NCBI RefSeq assembly: GCF_003574445.1
Contig: NZ_KZ984553.1
Location: 248,001-312,000 of the forward strand
DNA length: 64,000 nucleotides
DNA from: Streptomyces sp. YIM 130001
Lineage (GTDB): Bacteria > Actinomycetota > Actinomycetes > Streptomycetales > Streptomycetaceae
Direction of reading: 5' to 3'
The translations under genes were made by a program, and so were the position numbers. Shown here in pieces: positions 1-7,877 of this stretch (position 1 is its first letter; each line of letters opens with the position of its first letter). The notes beneath the pieces were generated by a model. That model did not search any database. It saw only the letters and a program-made list of their open reading frames with translations, and was not told the DNA's origin.

Positions 1-1
1 C

Positions 2-739
2 GGCGATCTCCTGCGCGGCGACCTCGGCCCGTCGTACGCCGTCGGCGGTGAGGTCGCCGACCTGATCGGTGACGGCCTCGGCGCGACGCTCGAACTCACC
101 CTCGGCGCCCTGATCCTGACCGTCGCCATCGGCCTCGCGCTCGGGGTGCTCGGTGCCACCTCGCGGCGCCGGTCGGTGCGCGGGGCGGTGCAGGCCGTGA
201 CCACCGGGGCGCTCGCCGTGCCGCCGTTCGTCACCGGGGTCGTGCTGGTCCTGGTCCTCGCGGTGGGTTTCGCCGTGCTGCCGTCCGGCGGTCGGGTCGG
301 GCTGTTCGAGGCACCGGATCTGGAGCTGCAGTACCTGCTGCTTCCGGCGTTGTGCGTCTCGCTGCCGAGCGCCGCGGTCGTCGGCCGCTATCTGAAGGAC
401 AGCCTGCAGCAGGCCCTTTCGGAGGACTACGTCCGTACGGTGACCGCCGCCGGTGTCTCCCGGCGCCGCCTCCTGTGGCGCCACGCCCTGCCCAACGCAC
501 TGCCGCCCGTGGTCACGCTGCTCGGCATGCAGACCGGCCAACTCCTGGGCGGGGCAGTCCTGGTGGAGGCGATCTTCGCCTGGCCGGGGCTCGGTCAGCT
601 CGCCGAGACCGGGCTCACCGCCCGTGACTACCCGGTCGTCCAGGACCTGCTGCTGCTCCTGGTGACCGTCTTCGTCCTCGTCCAGTTGCTCACCGATGTG
701 GTGCACGCCTGGCTCGATCCCCGGATCCGGTGGGAGTGA
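2..739 (+). CDS. Dpp/Opp-type ABC transporter permease 1 (5' end outside window)
   Basis: Membrane permease subunit (DppB/OppB-like) of a binding-protein-dependent importer for peptides or similar solutes. The frame is open from base 2, so about 245 C-terminal residues are visible and the true start lies before the window. The visible part opens with GDLLRGDLGPSY, the conserved loop of this family, followed by several hydrophobic segments and an EAA-type cytoplasmic loop (RRRLLWRHALPNALPP) that contacts the ATPase. It overlaps or abuts the next permease and heads an operon with it and a double ATPase. The binding protein must lie upstream, so the substrate cannot be read. An internal GTG at 146 is not the start, because conserved sequence continues upstream of it. 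Confidence 0.9.
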   Translation, partial: GDLLRGDLGPSYAVGGEVADLIGDGLGATLELTLGALILTVAIGLALGVLGATSRRRSVRGAVQAVTTGALAVPPFVTGVVLVLVLAVGFAVLPSGGRVGLFEAPDLELQYLLLPALCVSLPSAAVVGRYLKDSLQQALSEDYVRTVTAAGVSRRRLLWRHALPNALPPVVTLLGMQTGQLLGGAVLVEAIFAWPGLGQLAETGLTARDYPVVQDLLLLLVTVFVLVQLLTDVVHAWLDPRIRWE

Positions 740-747
740 TCACCGTC

Positions 748-1608
748 ATGACCAGCACACTCGCCGAACCCGCCGCCAAGCGCGGCGCGACCTCCCGCCA
801 TCCGTACCTCGCCGCCCTCACGACCACCAGGGCCCGCATCGGCCTCGCCCTGGTCGGCACGGTCGTCCTCGCCGGCCTGCTGGCGCCGCTGCTCAGCAGC
901 CACGCGCCGACCGCCCAGAGCGGCCGCGCCCTGGTCCCACCCGGCACCGGGGGCCATCTGCTCGGCACCGACGACCTGGGCCGTGATCTGCTGAGCCGCC
1001 TGCTGTACGGCATCCGCACCGACCTGGAGGTGATCGCGCTCGCCGTGCCGGTCGGCGCCCTGCTCGGCTGTGCGTTCGCACTCCTCGCGGCGGCGCATCC
1101 GGTACTCGACACCGTGGTGCAGCGCGCCTTCGACCTGGTGCTCGCCTTCCCGGGTCTGATCCTCGCGCTGGCCATCACGGCGATACTCGGACCGGGCAGG
1201 CTGCCGGTGATCGTGGTGATCGCGCTGGCCGAAATCCCGGTGTTCGGGCGGCAGTTGAGAGCCGGGATCCTGGTCCAGCGGGAGCGTGACTACGCGGTCG
1301 CCGCCCGGGTCGGCGGCACCCGCAAGGCGCGCGTACTGATCCGCCACATCCTGCCGAACTGCGCCGACCCGCTCGTCGTACAGCTCGCGGTCTCGCTGAC
1401 CGTGGCCGTCTTCCTCGAGGGCGCCATGAGCTTCCTCGGCGTCGGCGTCCGCCCGCCCGAACCCACCCTCGGCAGTTCACTCAGCCAGGCACTGCCGTAT
1501 CTCTCCGGGGCGCCGTACTTCGCGGCCGGCCCGCTGCTCACCGTGACCCTGCTCGTACTCGGCCTCTCCCTGCTGTCCGAGGCCCTCAACCGGGAGACCC
1601 GCCGTTGA
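748..1608 (+). CDS. Dpp/Opp-type ABC transporter permease 2
   Basis: Second permease (DppC/OppC-like, about 286 residues) of the same importer. It has an N-terminal region with one TM, the GTDDLGRDLLSRLLYG motif typical of DppC proteins, and the EAA loop ARVGGTRKARVLIRHILPN before the last membrane spans. I chose ATG 748 because GGGAG lies about ten bases upstream. An in-frame GTG at 730 would overlap the first permease but has no visible ribosome site. The stop codon overlaps the TTG start of the ATPase gene, which implies translational coupling. Confidence 0.9.
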   Translation: MTSTLAEPAAKRGATSRHPYLAALTTTRARIGLALVGTVVLAGLLAPLLSSHAPTAQSGRALVPPGTGGHLLGTDDLGRDLLSRLLYGIRTDLEVIALAVPVGALLGCAFALLAAAHPVLDTVVQRAFDLVLAFPGLILALAITAILGPGRLPVIVVIALAEIPVFGRQLRAGILVQRERDYAVAARVGGTRKARVLIRHILPNCADPLVVQLAVSLTVAVFLEGAMSFLGVGVRPPEPTLGSSLSQALPYLSGAPYFAAGPLLTVTLLVLGLSLLSEALNRETRR

Positions 1609-3503
1609 CCTCCACACCTGCCCTCCTCGAAGTACGCGGCCTCGGCGTCGACTTCGCCTCGCCCGACGGCTCCGCGGTGCACGCCGTACGCGGAGTGGAC
1701 CTCACTCTGCGGCGCGGCGAGACCGTCGCCGTGGTGGGCGAATCGGGCTCCGGCAAATCGACCACCGCGCTCGCCCTGATGCAGATGCTGCCCGGGAGCG
1801 GACGGATCGTCTCGGGTTCCGTACGCCTCGACGGCAGGGACCTCACGACCCTCGGCGAGGAGGAACTGCGGGCCGTACGGGGCGCCCGGATCGGCATGAT
1901 CTTCCAGGACCCGATGACGTCCCTGAACCCGGTCCTGGCCATCGGCCGGCAGTTGGACGAGGTGCTCCGCGCCCACGCCCGCGAACGCGGCGACGTGCGC
2001 CGCGACCGTCGCACGCGGCGCCGTCGCGCCGAGGAACTCCTGGACCTGGTCGGCATACCCGACCCGGCGCGCCGCATCGACGACTACCCGCACCAGTTCT
2101 CCGGCGGCCAGCGCCAGCGCATCCTCATCGCCATGGCCCTGGCCAACGAACCGGACGTACTCGTCGCCGACGAACCCACCACCGCGCTGGACGCCACGGT
2201 CCAGGAACAGATCCTGCAACTCCTCGCGGAGCTCAACGAGAAGACCGGCACGGCGCTCGTCCTCATCACCCACAACCTGGGCGTCGTCGCCCGCTCCTGC
2301 GAGCGGGTCCTGGTGATGTACGGCGGGACCGTCGTCGAGGACGGGGCCACGGCGGACGTGCTCGGCCGGCCCGGGCACCCGTACACGGCCGGGCTGCTCG
2401 CGGCCGTTCCGCGCCTCTCGTCACCCTCCGGCACGCGGCTCGCGGGCATCCCCGGATCGCCGCCGGACCTGTCGCTGCCGGTAGTGGGCTGCGCCTTCGC
2501 GCCGCGCTGCGCGCTCGCCGATGCGCAGTGCGGCGAGCGGGCCCCGGACCTGGCCGCGGACTCCGTGAGCGGCGGCCGCGTGGCCTGCCACCACGGAGAT
2601 GCGGTGCCCTCCCTGCCCTCCGTCCCGCCGGTGTCCGTGACCGCCCTGCCGCGACAGCCGGCCGACGAGAACTCGCCGGAACGCCCCGTGACGACCCCGC
2701 TCATCGAGGCCACCGACCTGCGCAAGGTGTTCGCGCGCCGCGGCCGGGCGGGTCGGCGTGATCCGCTCGTCGCCGTGGACGGTGTCTCACTGCGCCTGGA
2801 CGCGGGGGAAAGCGTCGGGATCGTGGGCGAGTCCGGATCGGGCAAGTCCACGCTCGCCCGGATCCTCGTCCACGCGCACGCGCCGGACGCGGGCGTTCTG
2901 AAGCTGCGCGGCGAGGACATCACGCACCCGTCGCGGTCGGCGCTGCGCACTCTGCGCCGCGAGGTCCAGATGGTCTTCCAGGATCCGTACGCCTCGCTCA
3001 ACCCCCGTATGACGGCGGGCGAGATCGTCGCCGAGCCGCTGCTCGCGCACGGCGGTCACGAGGACCGTGCGGCACGGGCCCGGCGGGTCGGTGAACTCCT
3101 GACCCAGGTCGGCCTCGACCCGTCCGCCGCGGATCGCCGGCCTCGTGCCTTCTCCGGTGGTCAGCGGCAGCGGATCGGTATCGCGCGTGCGCTGGCCCCC
3201 GAGCCGTCGGTCCTCGTCTGCGACGAACCGGTGGCCGCGCTCGACGTCTCCGTACAGGCGCAGATCATCAATCTGCTCACGGATCTGCAGGCGGAGCTCG
3301 GGCTCGCGCTCGTCTTCATCGCCCATGATCTGGCCGTCGTCCGGCAGGTGAGTCATCGCATCGCGGTGATGCGGGACGGCCGGTTCGTCGAGACGGGCGC
3401 CGCCGACGAGGTTTGCGAGTCCCCCCGCGAGGAGTACACACGCGCCCTGCTCGCGGCTGCGCCGGAGCCGGTGGCTGTGCCTACGGCGGCGGCCGCGAGC
3501 TGA
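1605..3503 (+). CDS. Fused double ATPase of Dpp/Opp-type ABC importer (DppD-DppF-like)
   Basis: A 632-residue protein carrying two complete ABC ATPase domains in one chain. The N-terminal half has Walker A GESGSGKST, signature SGGQRQR and Walker B VLVADEPTTALD. The C-terminal half repeats these (GESGSGKST, SGGQRQR, VLVCDEPVAALD). After the first domain comes the oligopeptide-transporter extension with cysteines (GCAFAPRCALADAQC). DppD and DppF are separate proteins in many bacteria; the fused form is common in actinomycetes. The start is TTG at 1605, overlapping the permease stop (TTGA). It supplies ATP hydrolysis for the two permeases upstream. The substrate is unknown. Confidence 0.93.
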   Translation: MTSTPALLEVRGLGVDFASPDGSAVHAVRGVDLTLRRGETVAVVGESGSGKSTTALALMQMLPGSGRIVSGSVRLDGRDLTTLGEEELRAVRGARIGMIFQDPMTSLNPVLAIGRQLDEVLRAHARERGDVRRDRRTRRRRAEELLDLVGIPDPARRIDDYPHQFSGGQRQRILIAMALANEPDVLVADEPTTALDATVQEQILQLLAELNEKTGTALVLITHNLGVVARSCERVLVMYGGTVVEDGATADVLGRPGHPYTAGLLAAVPRLSSPSGTRLAGIPGSPPDLSLPVVGCAFAPRCALADAQCGERAPDLAADSVSGGRVACHHGDAVPSLPSVPPVSVTALPRQPADENSPERPVTTPLIEATDLRKVFARRGRAGRRDPLVAVDGVSLRLDAGESVGIVGESGSGKSTLARILVHAHAPDAGVLKLRGEDITHPSRSALRTLRREVQMVFQDPYASLNPRMTAGEIVAEPLLAHGGHEDRAARARRVGELLTQVGLDPSAADRRPRAFSGGQRQRIGIARALAPEPSVLVCDEPVAALDVSVQAQIINLLTDLQAELGLALVFIAHDLAVVRQVSHRIAVMRDGRFVETGAADEVCESPREEYTRALLAAAPEPVAVPTAAAAS

Positions 3504-4029
3504 ACCGCTGAACGAACGATCAGGTCGGCACACGTACGGGAACGGCATCGTGCCGGGATCGTGTGAGGCGTGCGGCACCGGCACCTGAGGCGTCCCGGCC
3601 TGGCGGCTTCATCCTCGAGGAGCGTCCGTTCCTGCGGAGGACGGGTGGCGCGCGGATCACGCACGAACTGCCGTGCTGTACAGATGACTTGGCGTGACTC
3701 CGAAACTTCGGGGTTCCGGTGATGCCGTGGCCAGGGAGCGCCCGTCCGCGCCTCCGATGTGCCCGACGGCTCACGGCTCGCCGTGCCCCCGCGGCCTGGA
3801 CCGACTTCCTGGAGTAGGCCGCCCGTGCCGGCATGTGGCGCACCGCGGTACCGGGTCCACGTACTCCGGGTACCTATTTATCTGACCCCAACAGCGTTTG
3901 CCTGTACGGCTGTTGACGCCGCCCATATGGTGACCAGGGCGGCGGGCGGAACCGACCGGGCCGATCCACCGCCGACAGGCGCACTGCAACGGGCGGCCGC
4001 GTGCTGCCCACGGGGGATCAGGAACGCCA
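3504..4029. other. Intergenic region of 526 bases
   Basis: No convincing gene. Short open frames here lack family features and good ribosome sites. The only recognisable trace is the possible DUF397 relic at 3764-3817. An AT-richer patch near 3886-3950 (CTATTTATCTG, then TTGACG at 3913) could hold the promoter for the downstream regulator, but no clear -10 box is visible. Confidence 0.5.
3764..3817 (+). pseudogene. Possible relic of a DUF397 gene 3' end
   Basis: Read in one frame from 3764 this gives DGSRLAVPP. After a one-base shift it gives AAWTDFLE followed by a stop at 3815-3817. Together these resemble the C-terminal consensus of small DUF397 proteins (…DGPRLAV.PAAWTAFL). The upstream 'RDS' motif of the family is only faintly echoed around 3690. 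The match is short and frameshifted, so it may be chance. Confidence 0.25.
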
Positions 4030-4329
4030 TTGTCCATAGATGCTGAGCACGCCCAGAACCAAGCAGAAGAGGTCCGTTTCTGCGCCGCACCGCAATGGGT
4101 GCACGACGCGGACCTCTCGCAGCTCACGGCCAGAGAGCACGAAGTTCTGTCCGCGCTCGGAAGTTGCCTTTCCAACACCGCGATCGCCCGCCGTCTCTGC
4201 GTGGCAGAACGCACCGTGAAGAAGCACATCACCAGCGTTTTCGCGAAACTCGACATCTCCACGCGAGCGGAAGCAGCCGTCATCGCGACATTCAAATCCT
4301 GTGCGTCAAGGTGCCCAAGAGGACACTAG
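4030..4329 (+). CDS. Small GerE/LuxR-type HTH regulator
   Basis: A 99-residue protein that is almost only a LuxR/GerE DNA-binding domain: LTAREHEVLSALGSCLSNTAIARRL, then VAERTVKKHITSVFAKL, which contains the recognition helix. There is no receiver or ligand-binding domain, so it is a stand-alone HTH of the GerE size class. The start is TTG at 4030 with AGGA about seven bases upstream. It lies 62 bases before the small membrane peptide gene on the same strand and probably controls that operon, though no operator was identified. Confidence 0.8.
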   Translation: MSIDAEHAQNQAEEVRFCAAPQWVHDADLSQLTAREHEVLSALGSCLSNTAIARRLCVAERTVKKHITSVFAKLDISTRAEAAVIATFKSCASRCPRGH

Positions 4330-4391
4330 TCCGGCTCGTAATTCCCGTGACATCTTCACCGAGTCAACATCAACCACAGGGGAGAGCAACT

Positions 4392-4721
4392 GTGTCCACC
4401 ACAACTCTGGTGCGCGAAACCGAGACGACCGAGCCCGTAGAGGCAAAGGCCGTCAGCGCGTACACGAACGCTTCCATCGGCGCCTATGTGGCAGCGACCA
4501 CGGCGCCGGCGCGTGCCATCGCCACGGTTCGGGCGAAGATCGACCGTGGCCTGGTCCGTTACGACGCCTGGTTCCTGATCTTCACCGCGGTCATCCTCGG
4601 CCTGGGTGCGACGATCTTCGCCGGCCTCGTGATCTGGTGCGTCGTGAAGCAGAACAAGAAGTTCACCGGCTCGTGGTCGTTCAAGGACTTCGGCCTCAAG
4701 GTCAGCGCCGAATGTAAGTAA
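4392..4721 (+). CDS. Small one-TM peptide, candidate precursor of a peptide system
   Basis: 109 residues, GTG start behind a strong AGGGGAGAG. The N-terminal half is soluble, rich in Thr, Glu and Ala (residues 1-50). One hydrophobic segment follows at about 60-85 (AWFLIFTAVILGLG…), then a Lys-rich tail KQNKKFTGSWSFKDFGLKVSAECK-like in composition, with a cysteine third from the end. I recognise no family. It is followed by a strong hairpin (4746-4788) and then by an ABC exporter pair and an M50-like protease. That order is typical of precursor-peptide operons, where the peptide is made in excess of its transporter. It could instead be an accessory subunit of the transporter. Confidence 0.7.
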   Translation: MSTTTLVRETETTEPVEAKAVSAYTNASIGAYVAATTAPARAIATVRAKIDRGLVRYDAWFLIFTAVILGLGATIFAGLVIWCVVKQNKKFTGSWSFKDFGLKVSAECK

Positions 4722-4745
4722 CTGATCGACCGGTAGGCCCGCTGG

Positions 4746-4788
4746 GCCCAGGAAGTCTTCCCTGCAATGGAATCCGGACTTCCTGGGC
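4746..4788 (+). terminator. Strong hairpin between peptide gene and ABC ATPase
   Basis: A perfect 12-bp inverted repeat, GCCCAGGAAGTC (4746-4757) and GACTTCCTGGGC (4777-4788). The loop can itself pair (TTCC with GGAA). No T-run follows, as is common for actinobacterial terminators. Its position fits an attenuator or mRNA-stabilising hairpin that gives the peptide a higher output than the downstream transporter genes. Confidence 0.75.
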
Positions 4789-4846
4789 ACCAGTCCCGAG
4801 TAGGGCCCGACCGACCAGACCGCCTCGGCAAAGGATCCACACGATC

Positions 4847-5563
4847 GTGTCTCTCCTCAGCGTCCGTGACGTCAGCTATTCCTACGACGGAATCGTCAAT
4901 GTCCTGCTGGACGTGTCCTTCCGAGTCGAGGAAGGCACCATCATCGGTCTCGTCGGACCCAATGGATCCGGAAAATCGACACTCATCAAGAACATTTTCG
5001 ACCTGGTGAAACTCCAATCCGGGTCGATCCACATCGGCGGGCACGAACACGCCCTTCCCGAGGCCAAACAGCAGGCAATCTACCTCTCCAGCAACGACTA
5101 CCTTCCCGAGTTTCTCACCGCCCGCGAATACATCACCATGATGGGCCGACTTTTCGGCGTCACGGTGGATCACGGGAAAGCGCTCGCCCTGTTCAGGGAG
5201 TTCTCCATGGAGGGCCGTTACGACGACCTGGTGGAGGACTATTCGCACGGCATGCGCAAAAAGACGCAACTGGTGTCCGCACTCGTCATCCGGCCCCCGC
5301 TGACCGTTATCGACGAGACGCTCAACGGCATCGACCTGGAGGCCCTGCACCTCGCCGAGAAGGAGTTCCGGCGGGTCCGCGACGAGGGCGGCTCGATCCT
5401 GCTCTGCACCCATGACTTCTCGGTGCTGGAGCGCCTCGCGGACCGCACGGTGTTCCTCGACCTCGGACACGTGGTGTATGACGAGCCGACCCGGGATCTG
5501 GTCGCCGAGCACGGATCGGTGGCCGAGATGGTCTTCGACTACCTCGAGACGTCGCAGCGATGA
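4847..5563 (+). CDS. ABC transporter ATPase of the peptide operon
   Basis: 238-residue ABC ATPase. Walker A is GPNGSGKST at 37-45, the signature motif is the variant YSHGMRKK near 132-139 (instead of LSGGQ), and Walker B is LTVIDE at 152-157. The YSHGM variant is typical of ABC-2 type exporters such as those for bacteriocins, antibiotics and sodium. The start is GTG 4847 with AAGGA upstream. The stop overlaps the ATG of the permease (ATGA at 5560), so the two are coupled. It likely powers export or immunity for the small peptide encoded upstream. Confidence 0.9.
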   Translation: MSLLSVRDVSYSYDGIVNVLLDVSFRVEEGTIIGLVGPNGSGKSTLIKNIFDLVKLQSGSIHIGGHEHALPEAKQQAIYLSSNDYLPEFLTAREYITMMGRLFGVTVDHGKALALFREFSMEGRYDDLVEDYSHGMRKKTQLVSALVIRPPLTVIDETLNGIDLEALHLAEKEFRRVRDEGGSILLCTHDFSVLERLADRTVFLDLGHVVYDEPTRDLVAEHGSVAEMVFDYLETSQR

Positions 5564-7092
5564 CCGGCATCAGGCTGAAGCATTCCGCCGTACTGGCCCG
5601 GATGCTCCTCGTCTTCTTCCGCCGCCGGGTCCTGCGGGCAGGCGTGTTCAAGTCGGCCTCGGTACGGGCGTTCGCCGCGATGGGTGCCGCGCTGCTGCTC
5701 GCCGCGATGTGCGCGGGCTCGTACTTCTTCCTGCGTCCGCTGACCGGCGAGACGGCCGTCTGGCAGTTGCTGTTCAACACCGCGACGGCGTCCCTGGTGC
5801 TCTGGGTACAGATCGCGTTCCTGCTGGTGAAGGTGCTGTTCATCAACGCCGAAGGAATGCTCCAGCTCAGCTACCAGCTGCCCGTCACCAACCGGGAACG
5901 CTCGGCGGCCTTCCTGATGTACGAGGCGGCGATGACCGCGGTCGTCGCGGCGGCCGGCCTGGTCTCTCTCGCCGTCAGCGCGCTGATCCTGCTCGGCCCG
6001 TCCGCGACCGGCTACATCGTCGCCTCGATCGTGCTGCCGGCGGCCCTCACCTATCTGATCCTCTCCGCGGTGTACCAGGTGCTCACGCGGCTGTGGATCC
6101 TGGTGGGGCTGAGCCGGATGGCGGGACTGCTCAACGTCCTCGCCCTGTTCGCGCTCCTGGCGTACTACTCGACGCAGATGACGGCGATCGTGCAGGACAT
6201 CTCCGGCGCGTATCTGCGCAAGGAGACCGCCTACACCTGGGTGACCTCGGTGTCCTGGGCCTGGAACACGCACGGGCCGCTGCTGACACTGATCGCTGCC
6301 CCGGCCGCCTGCGCTCTGCTTCTGGTCCTCGCCTTCGCGCTGGCCCCGAACCAGCACATCCGGCAGTCGCGCTTCCTGAAGCTTCCGGGCAGTGTGCGAC
6401 TGCGCGGTGTACTCGGCCCGTACGACTGGTGTCTGCTGCGCAGTGCGCAGACGGTGGCCGCGGCGGCGATGGCGCTCGCGCTCTTCGGGTACCTGCTCCT
6501 CGCCAAGCCGTCGGTCACTCCGCTGTGGGGGCTGGCCGCGCTGTCCTTCGGCGGCCTCTACCAGTTCACCGCCACCCATCAGCTCCGATTGCTGCCGGGC
6601 GCGCAGGAGACCGCCTGGCGGGTCTATGTCCGCCTCATCCGGGCGCAGTTGATCCTGCTCGCCGTGTTCGCCGTACCCACCCTGGCGATCGCGACGGCCC
6701 TACGACCAGGTCAACTGGCCGCCGGTGGGGTCGCGCTCGCGGCGTGCGCGGGCGGGGCGGTGATGACGACGTGCATCAGCATCGTGTTCCCGGCGGAGAA
6801 GGACAACCCGTTCTCCGTGTTCCTGGGGCTCTCGGTGGTCATGATCACCGCGGGCGTGACCGTGATCGGGCTCGGCCTGCTGCGCCTGCCGCCGTGGGCG
6901 GTCGTCGTCAGTCTGACCGCGGCGGCCGGGGCGTTCGTCTGGTACGCGATCCAAGGAATCCACAGCAGTGAAGCGAGGAGAAGGAATGTTCAAGGCACGG
7001 TCGGTAGTGAAGTGCGCCGTCGCGGCCGCGGTGCTGACGATGGTGAGTGTGGCGGCGACACTGCTCGTGCTCATGTTCTCGACGGACACTGA
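5560..7092 (+). CDS. ABC-2-like membrane permease of the peptide operon
   Basis: 510-residue polytopic membrane protein with about ten or more hydrophobic segments and little charge outside loops. It is the membrane partner of the ATPase whose stop it overlaps. I recognise no close family beyond ABC-2-like exporters. The hydrophobic core ends near residue 468 (AFVWYAIQG). The last 40 or so residues are Arg/Gly-rich and are read in the same DNA as the start of the next gene (overlap 6986-7092). They are probably not conserved, so the stop position may reflect a drifted 3' end or an indel. Confidence 0.8.
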   Translation: MTGIRLKHSAVLARMLLVFFRRRVLRAGVFKSASVRAFAAMGAALLLAAMCAGSYFFLRPLTGETAVWQLLFNTATASLVLWVQIAFLLVKVLFINAEGMLQLSYQLPVTNRERSAAFLMYEAAMTAVVAAAGLVSLAVSALILLGPSATGYIVASIVLPAALTYLILSAVYQVLTRLWILVGLSRMAGLLNVLALFALLAYYSTQMTAIVQDISGAYLRKETAYTWVTSVSWAWNTHGPLLTLIAAPAACALLLVLAFALAPNQHIRQSRFLKLPGSVRLRGVLGPYDWCLLRSAQTVAAAAMALALFGYLLLAKPSVTPLWGLAALSFGGLYQFTATHQLRLLPGAQETAWRVYVRLIRAQLILLAVFAVPTLAIATALRPGQLAAGGVALAACAGGAVMTTCISIVFPAEKDNPFSVFLGLSVVMITAGVTVIGLGLLRLPPWAVVVSLTAAAGAFVWYAIQGIHSSEARRRNVQGTVGSEVRRRGRGADDGECGGDTARAHVLDGH

Positions 7093-7306
7093 CGAAGTCG
7101 TCGAACGCAAGGCGTTCTTCGGGTCGTTGGTCTTCGAGACGGTGAAGAAGAAGGACGGGGCCATGGGCGTCACGACGGGCGTCGACAACCCCGTCCCGAT
7201 CGTCCTCCTCTTCGTCGTACTGACCCTCGTCCTCGCCATGATCCACGTCATCTACCAAGGGTTGAAGCAGCGCCGTGAGCAACTCCTCAGCCAGTCCGGC
7301 AGCTGA
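6986..7306 (+). CDS. Small two-TM membrane protein of the peptide operon
   Basis: 106 residues starting at ATG 6986 behind GGAGAAGG. Hydrophobic segments lie at about 8-31 and 70-91. The loop between them is charged (DTDEVVERKAFFGS, then VKKKDGAMG) and should lie outside the membrane if both ends are cytoplasmic. The tail is basic (LKQRREQLL). No family recognised. It may be an immunity protein, a transporter accessory or a second peptide. The motif F-x-GS-x-x-F in its loop loosely echoes the tail of the 109-residue peptide. It overlaps the permease 3' end by 107 bases and the protease 5' end by 32 bases. Confidence 0.7.
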   Translation: MFKARSVVKCAVAAAVLTMVSVAATLLVLMFSTDTDEVVERKAFFGSLVFETVKKKDGAMGVTTGVDNPVPIVLLFVVLTLVLAMIHVIYQGLKQRREQLLSQSGS

Positions 7307-7868
7307 CCCGAGAGTCCGGCACGTCGCCTGGGCCGTGGCCACGCAGGTGTGGCCACTGCTCCTGTTCGCAGGGGTGCTGACGGGCGCGGCCGTGGTGTGG
7401 ATGGTGCGCTCGGGCGACGCGGTGCCGGCCAGGATGGCGTGGATGCTGCTCGCCAAACCGGCCCTGCTGGGTCTGGTGGTCCCGTTCGCACTGCACGAGT
7501 CGGCGCACGTGCTGGTACTCCGGCGGATTCCCACGGTCACGCACATCGCGCTCGAACGGACCGGGTGGCGTACGTCGGTGGTGCCGGCCGGGACGATGAC
7601 GGGCCGGCAGATCGCCGTGGTGGCGCTCGCCGGGCCGTTGGTGTGCGCCGCGGTCGGAGCGGTGCTGTGGTTCACCGCCCTCGACCGCGCGCTCGCCTGG
7701 TGGTACGTGGCCCATCTCGCGTTCCTGCTGCCCGTGTTCGGTGACGGGCGCGCACTGTGGTTCGGCTCGCGGCAGAGCGGTGCGAGCGGTGCGAGCGGTG
7801 CGAGCGGTGCGAGCGGTGCGAGCGGTGCGAGCGGTGCGAGCGGTGCGAGCGGTGCGAGCGGTGCGTGA
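7275..7868 (+). CDS. M50-like membrane metalloprotease with Ser-Gly-Ala repeat tail
   Basis: 197 residues with about four hydrophobic segments. HESAH at residues 74-78 inside a hydrophobic stretch is the zinc HExxH motif, and LLPVFGDGR at 151-159 fits the second M50 motif (…P….DG). Both are hallmarks of site-2-protease-like intramembrane proteases, including those of peptide operons such as Bacillus yydFGHIJ. The likely role is cleavage of the small peptide or of a signal within the membrane. The start is GTG 7275, overlapping the upstream gene. The C-terminal 30 residues (168-197) are ten exact SGA repeats encoded by a 9-bp tandem repeat that runs into the stop codon. Confidence 0.75.
   Translation: MSNSSASPAADPRVRHVAWAVATQVWPLLLFAGVLTGAAVVWMVRSGDAVPARMAWMLLAKPALLGLVVPFALHESAHVLVLRRIPTVTHIALERTGWRTSVVPAGTMTGRQIAVVALAGPLVCAAVGAVLWFTALDRALAWWYVAHLAFLLPVFGDGRALWFGSRQSGASGASGASGASGASGASGASGASGASGA
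7776..7865 (+). repeat. Ten perfect tandem copies of a 9-bp repeat
   Basis: AGCGGTGCG repeated ten times without a mismatch, in frame, encoding (Ser-Gly-Ala)x10 at the C-terminus of the M50-like protease and ending directly at TGA. Because the unit is a multiple of three, slippage would change tail length without breaking the frame. Perfect identity suggests recent expansion. Confidence 0.97.
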
Positions 7869-7877
7869 TCCTGGCCG

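Noticed and set aside
1290..2378. 362-codon minus-strand frame
   Set aside because: Antisense to the double ATPase and permease, which are unmistakable.
3838..3880. GGTACC repeats as an operator
   Set aside because: Two restriction-site-like palindromes with unequal flanks and no regulator next to them that would use such a site.
7776..7865. Repeat considered as a CRISPR array
   Set aside because: 9-bp units without spacers, in frame within a protein gene; no cas genes in the window.
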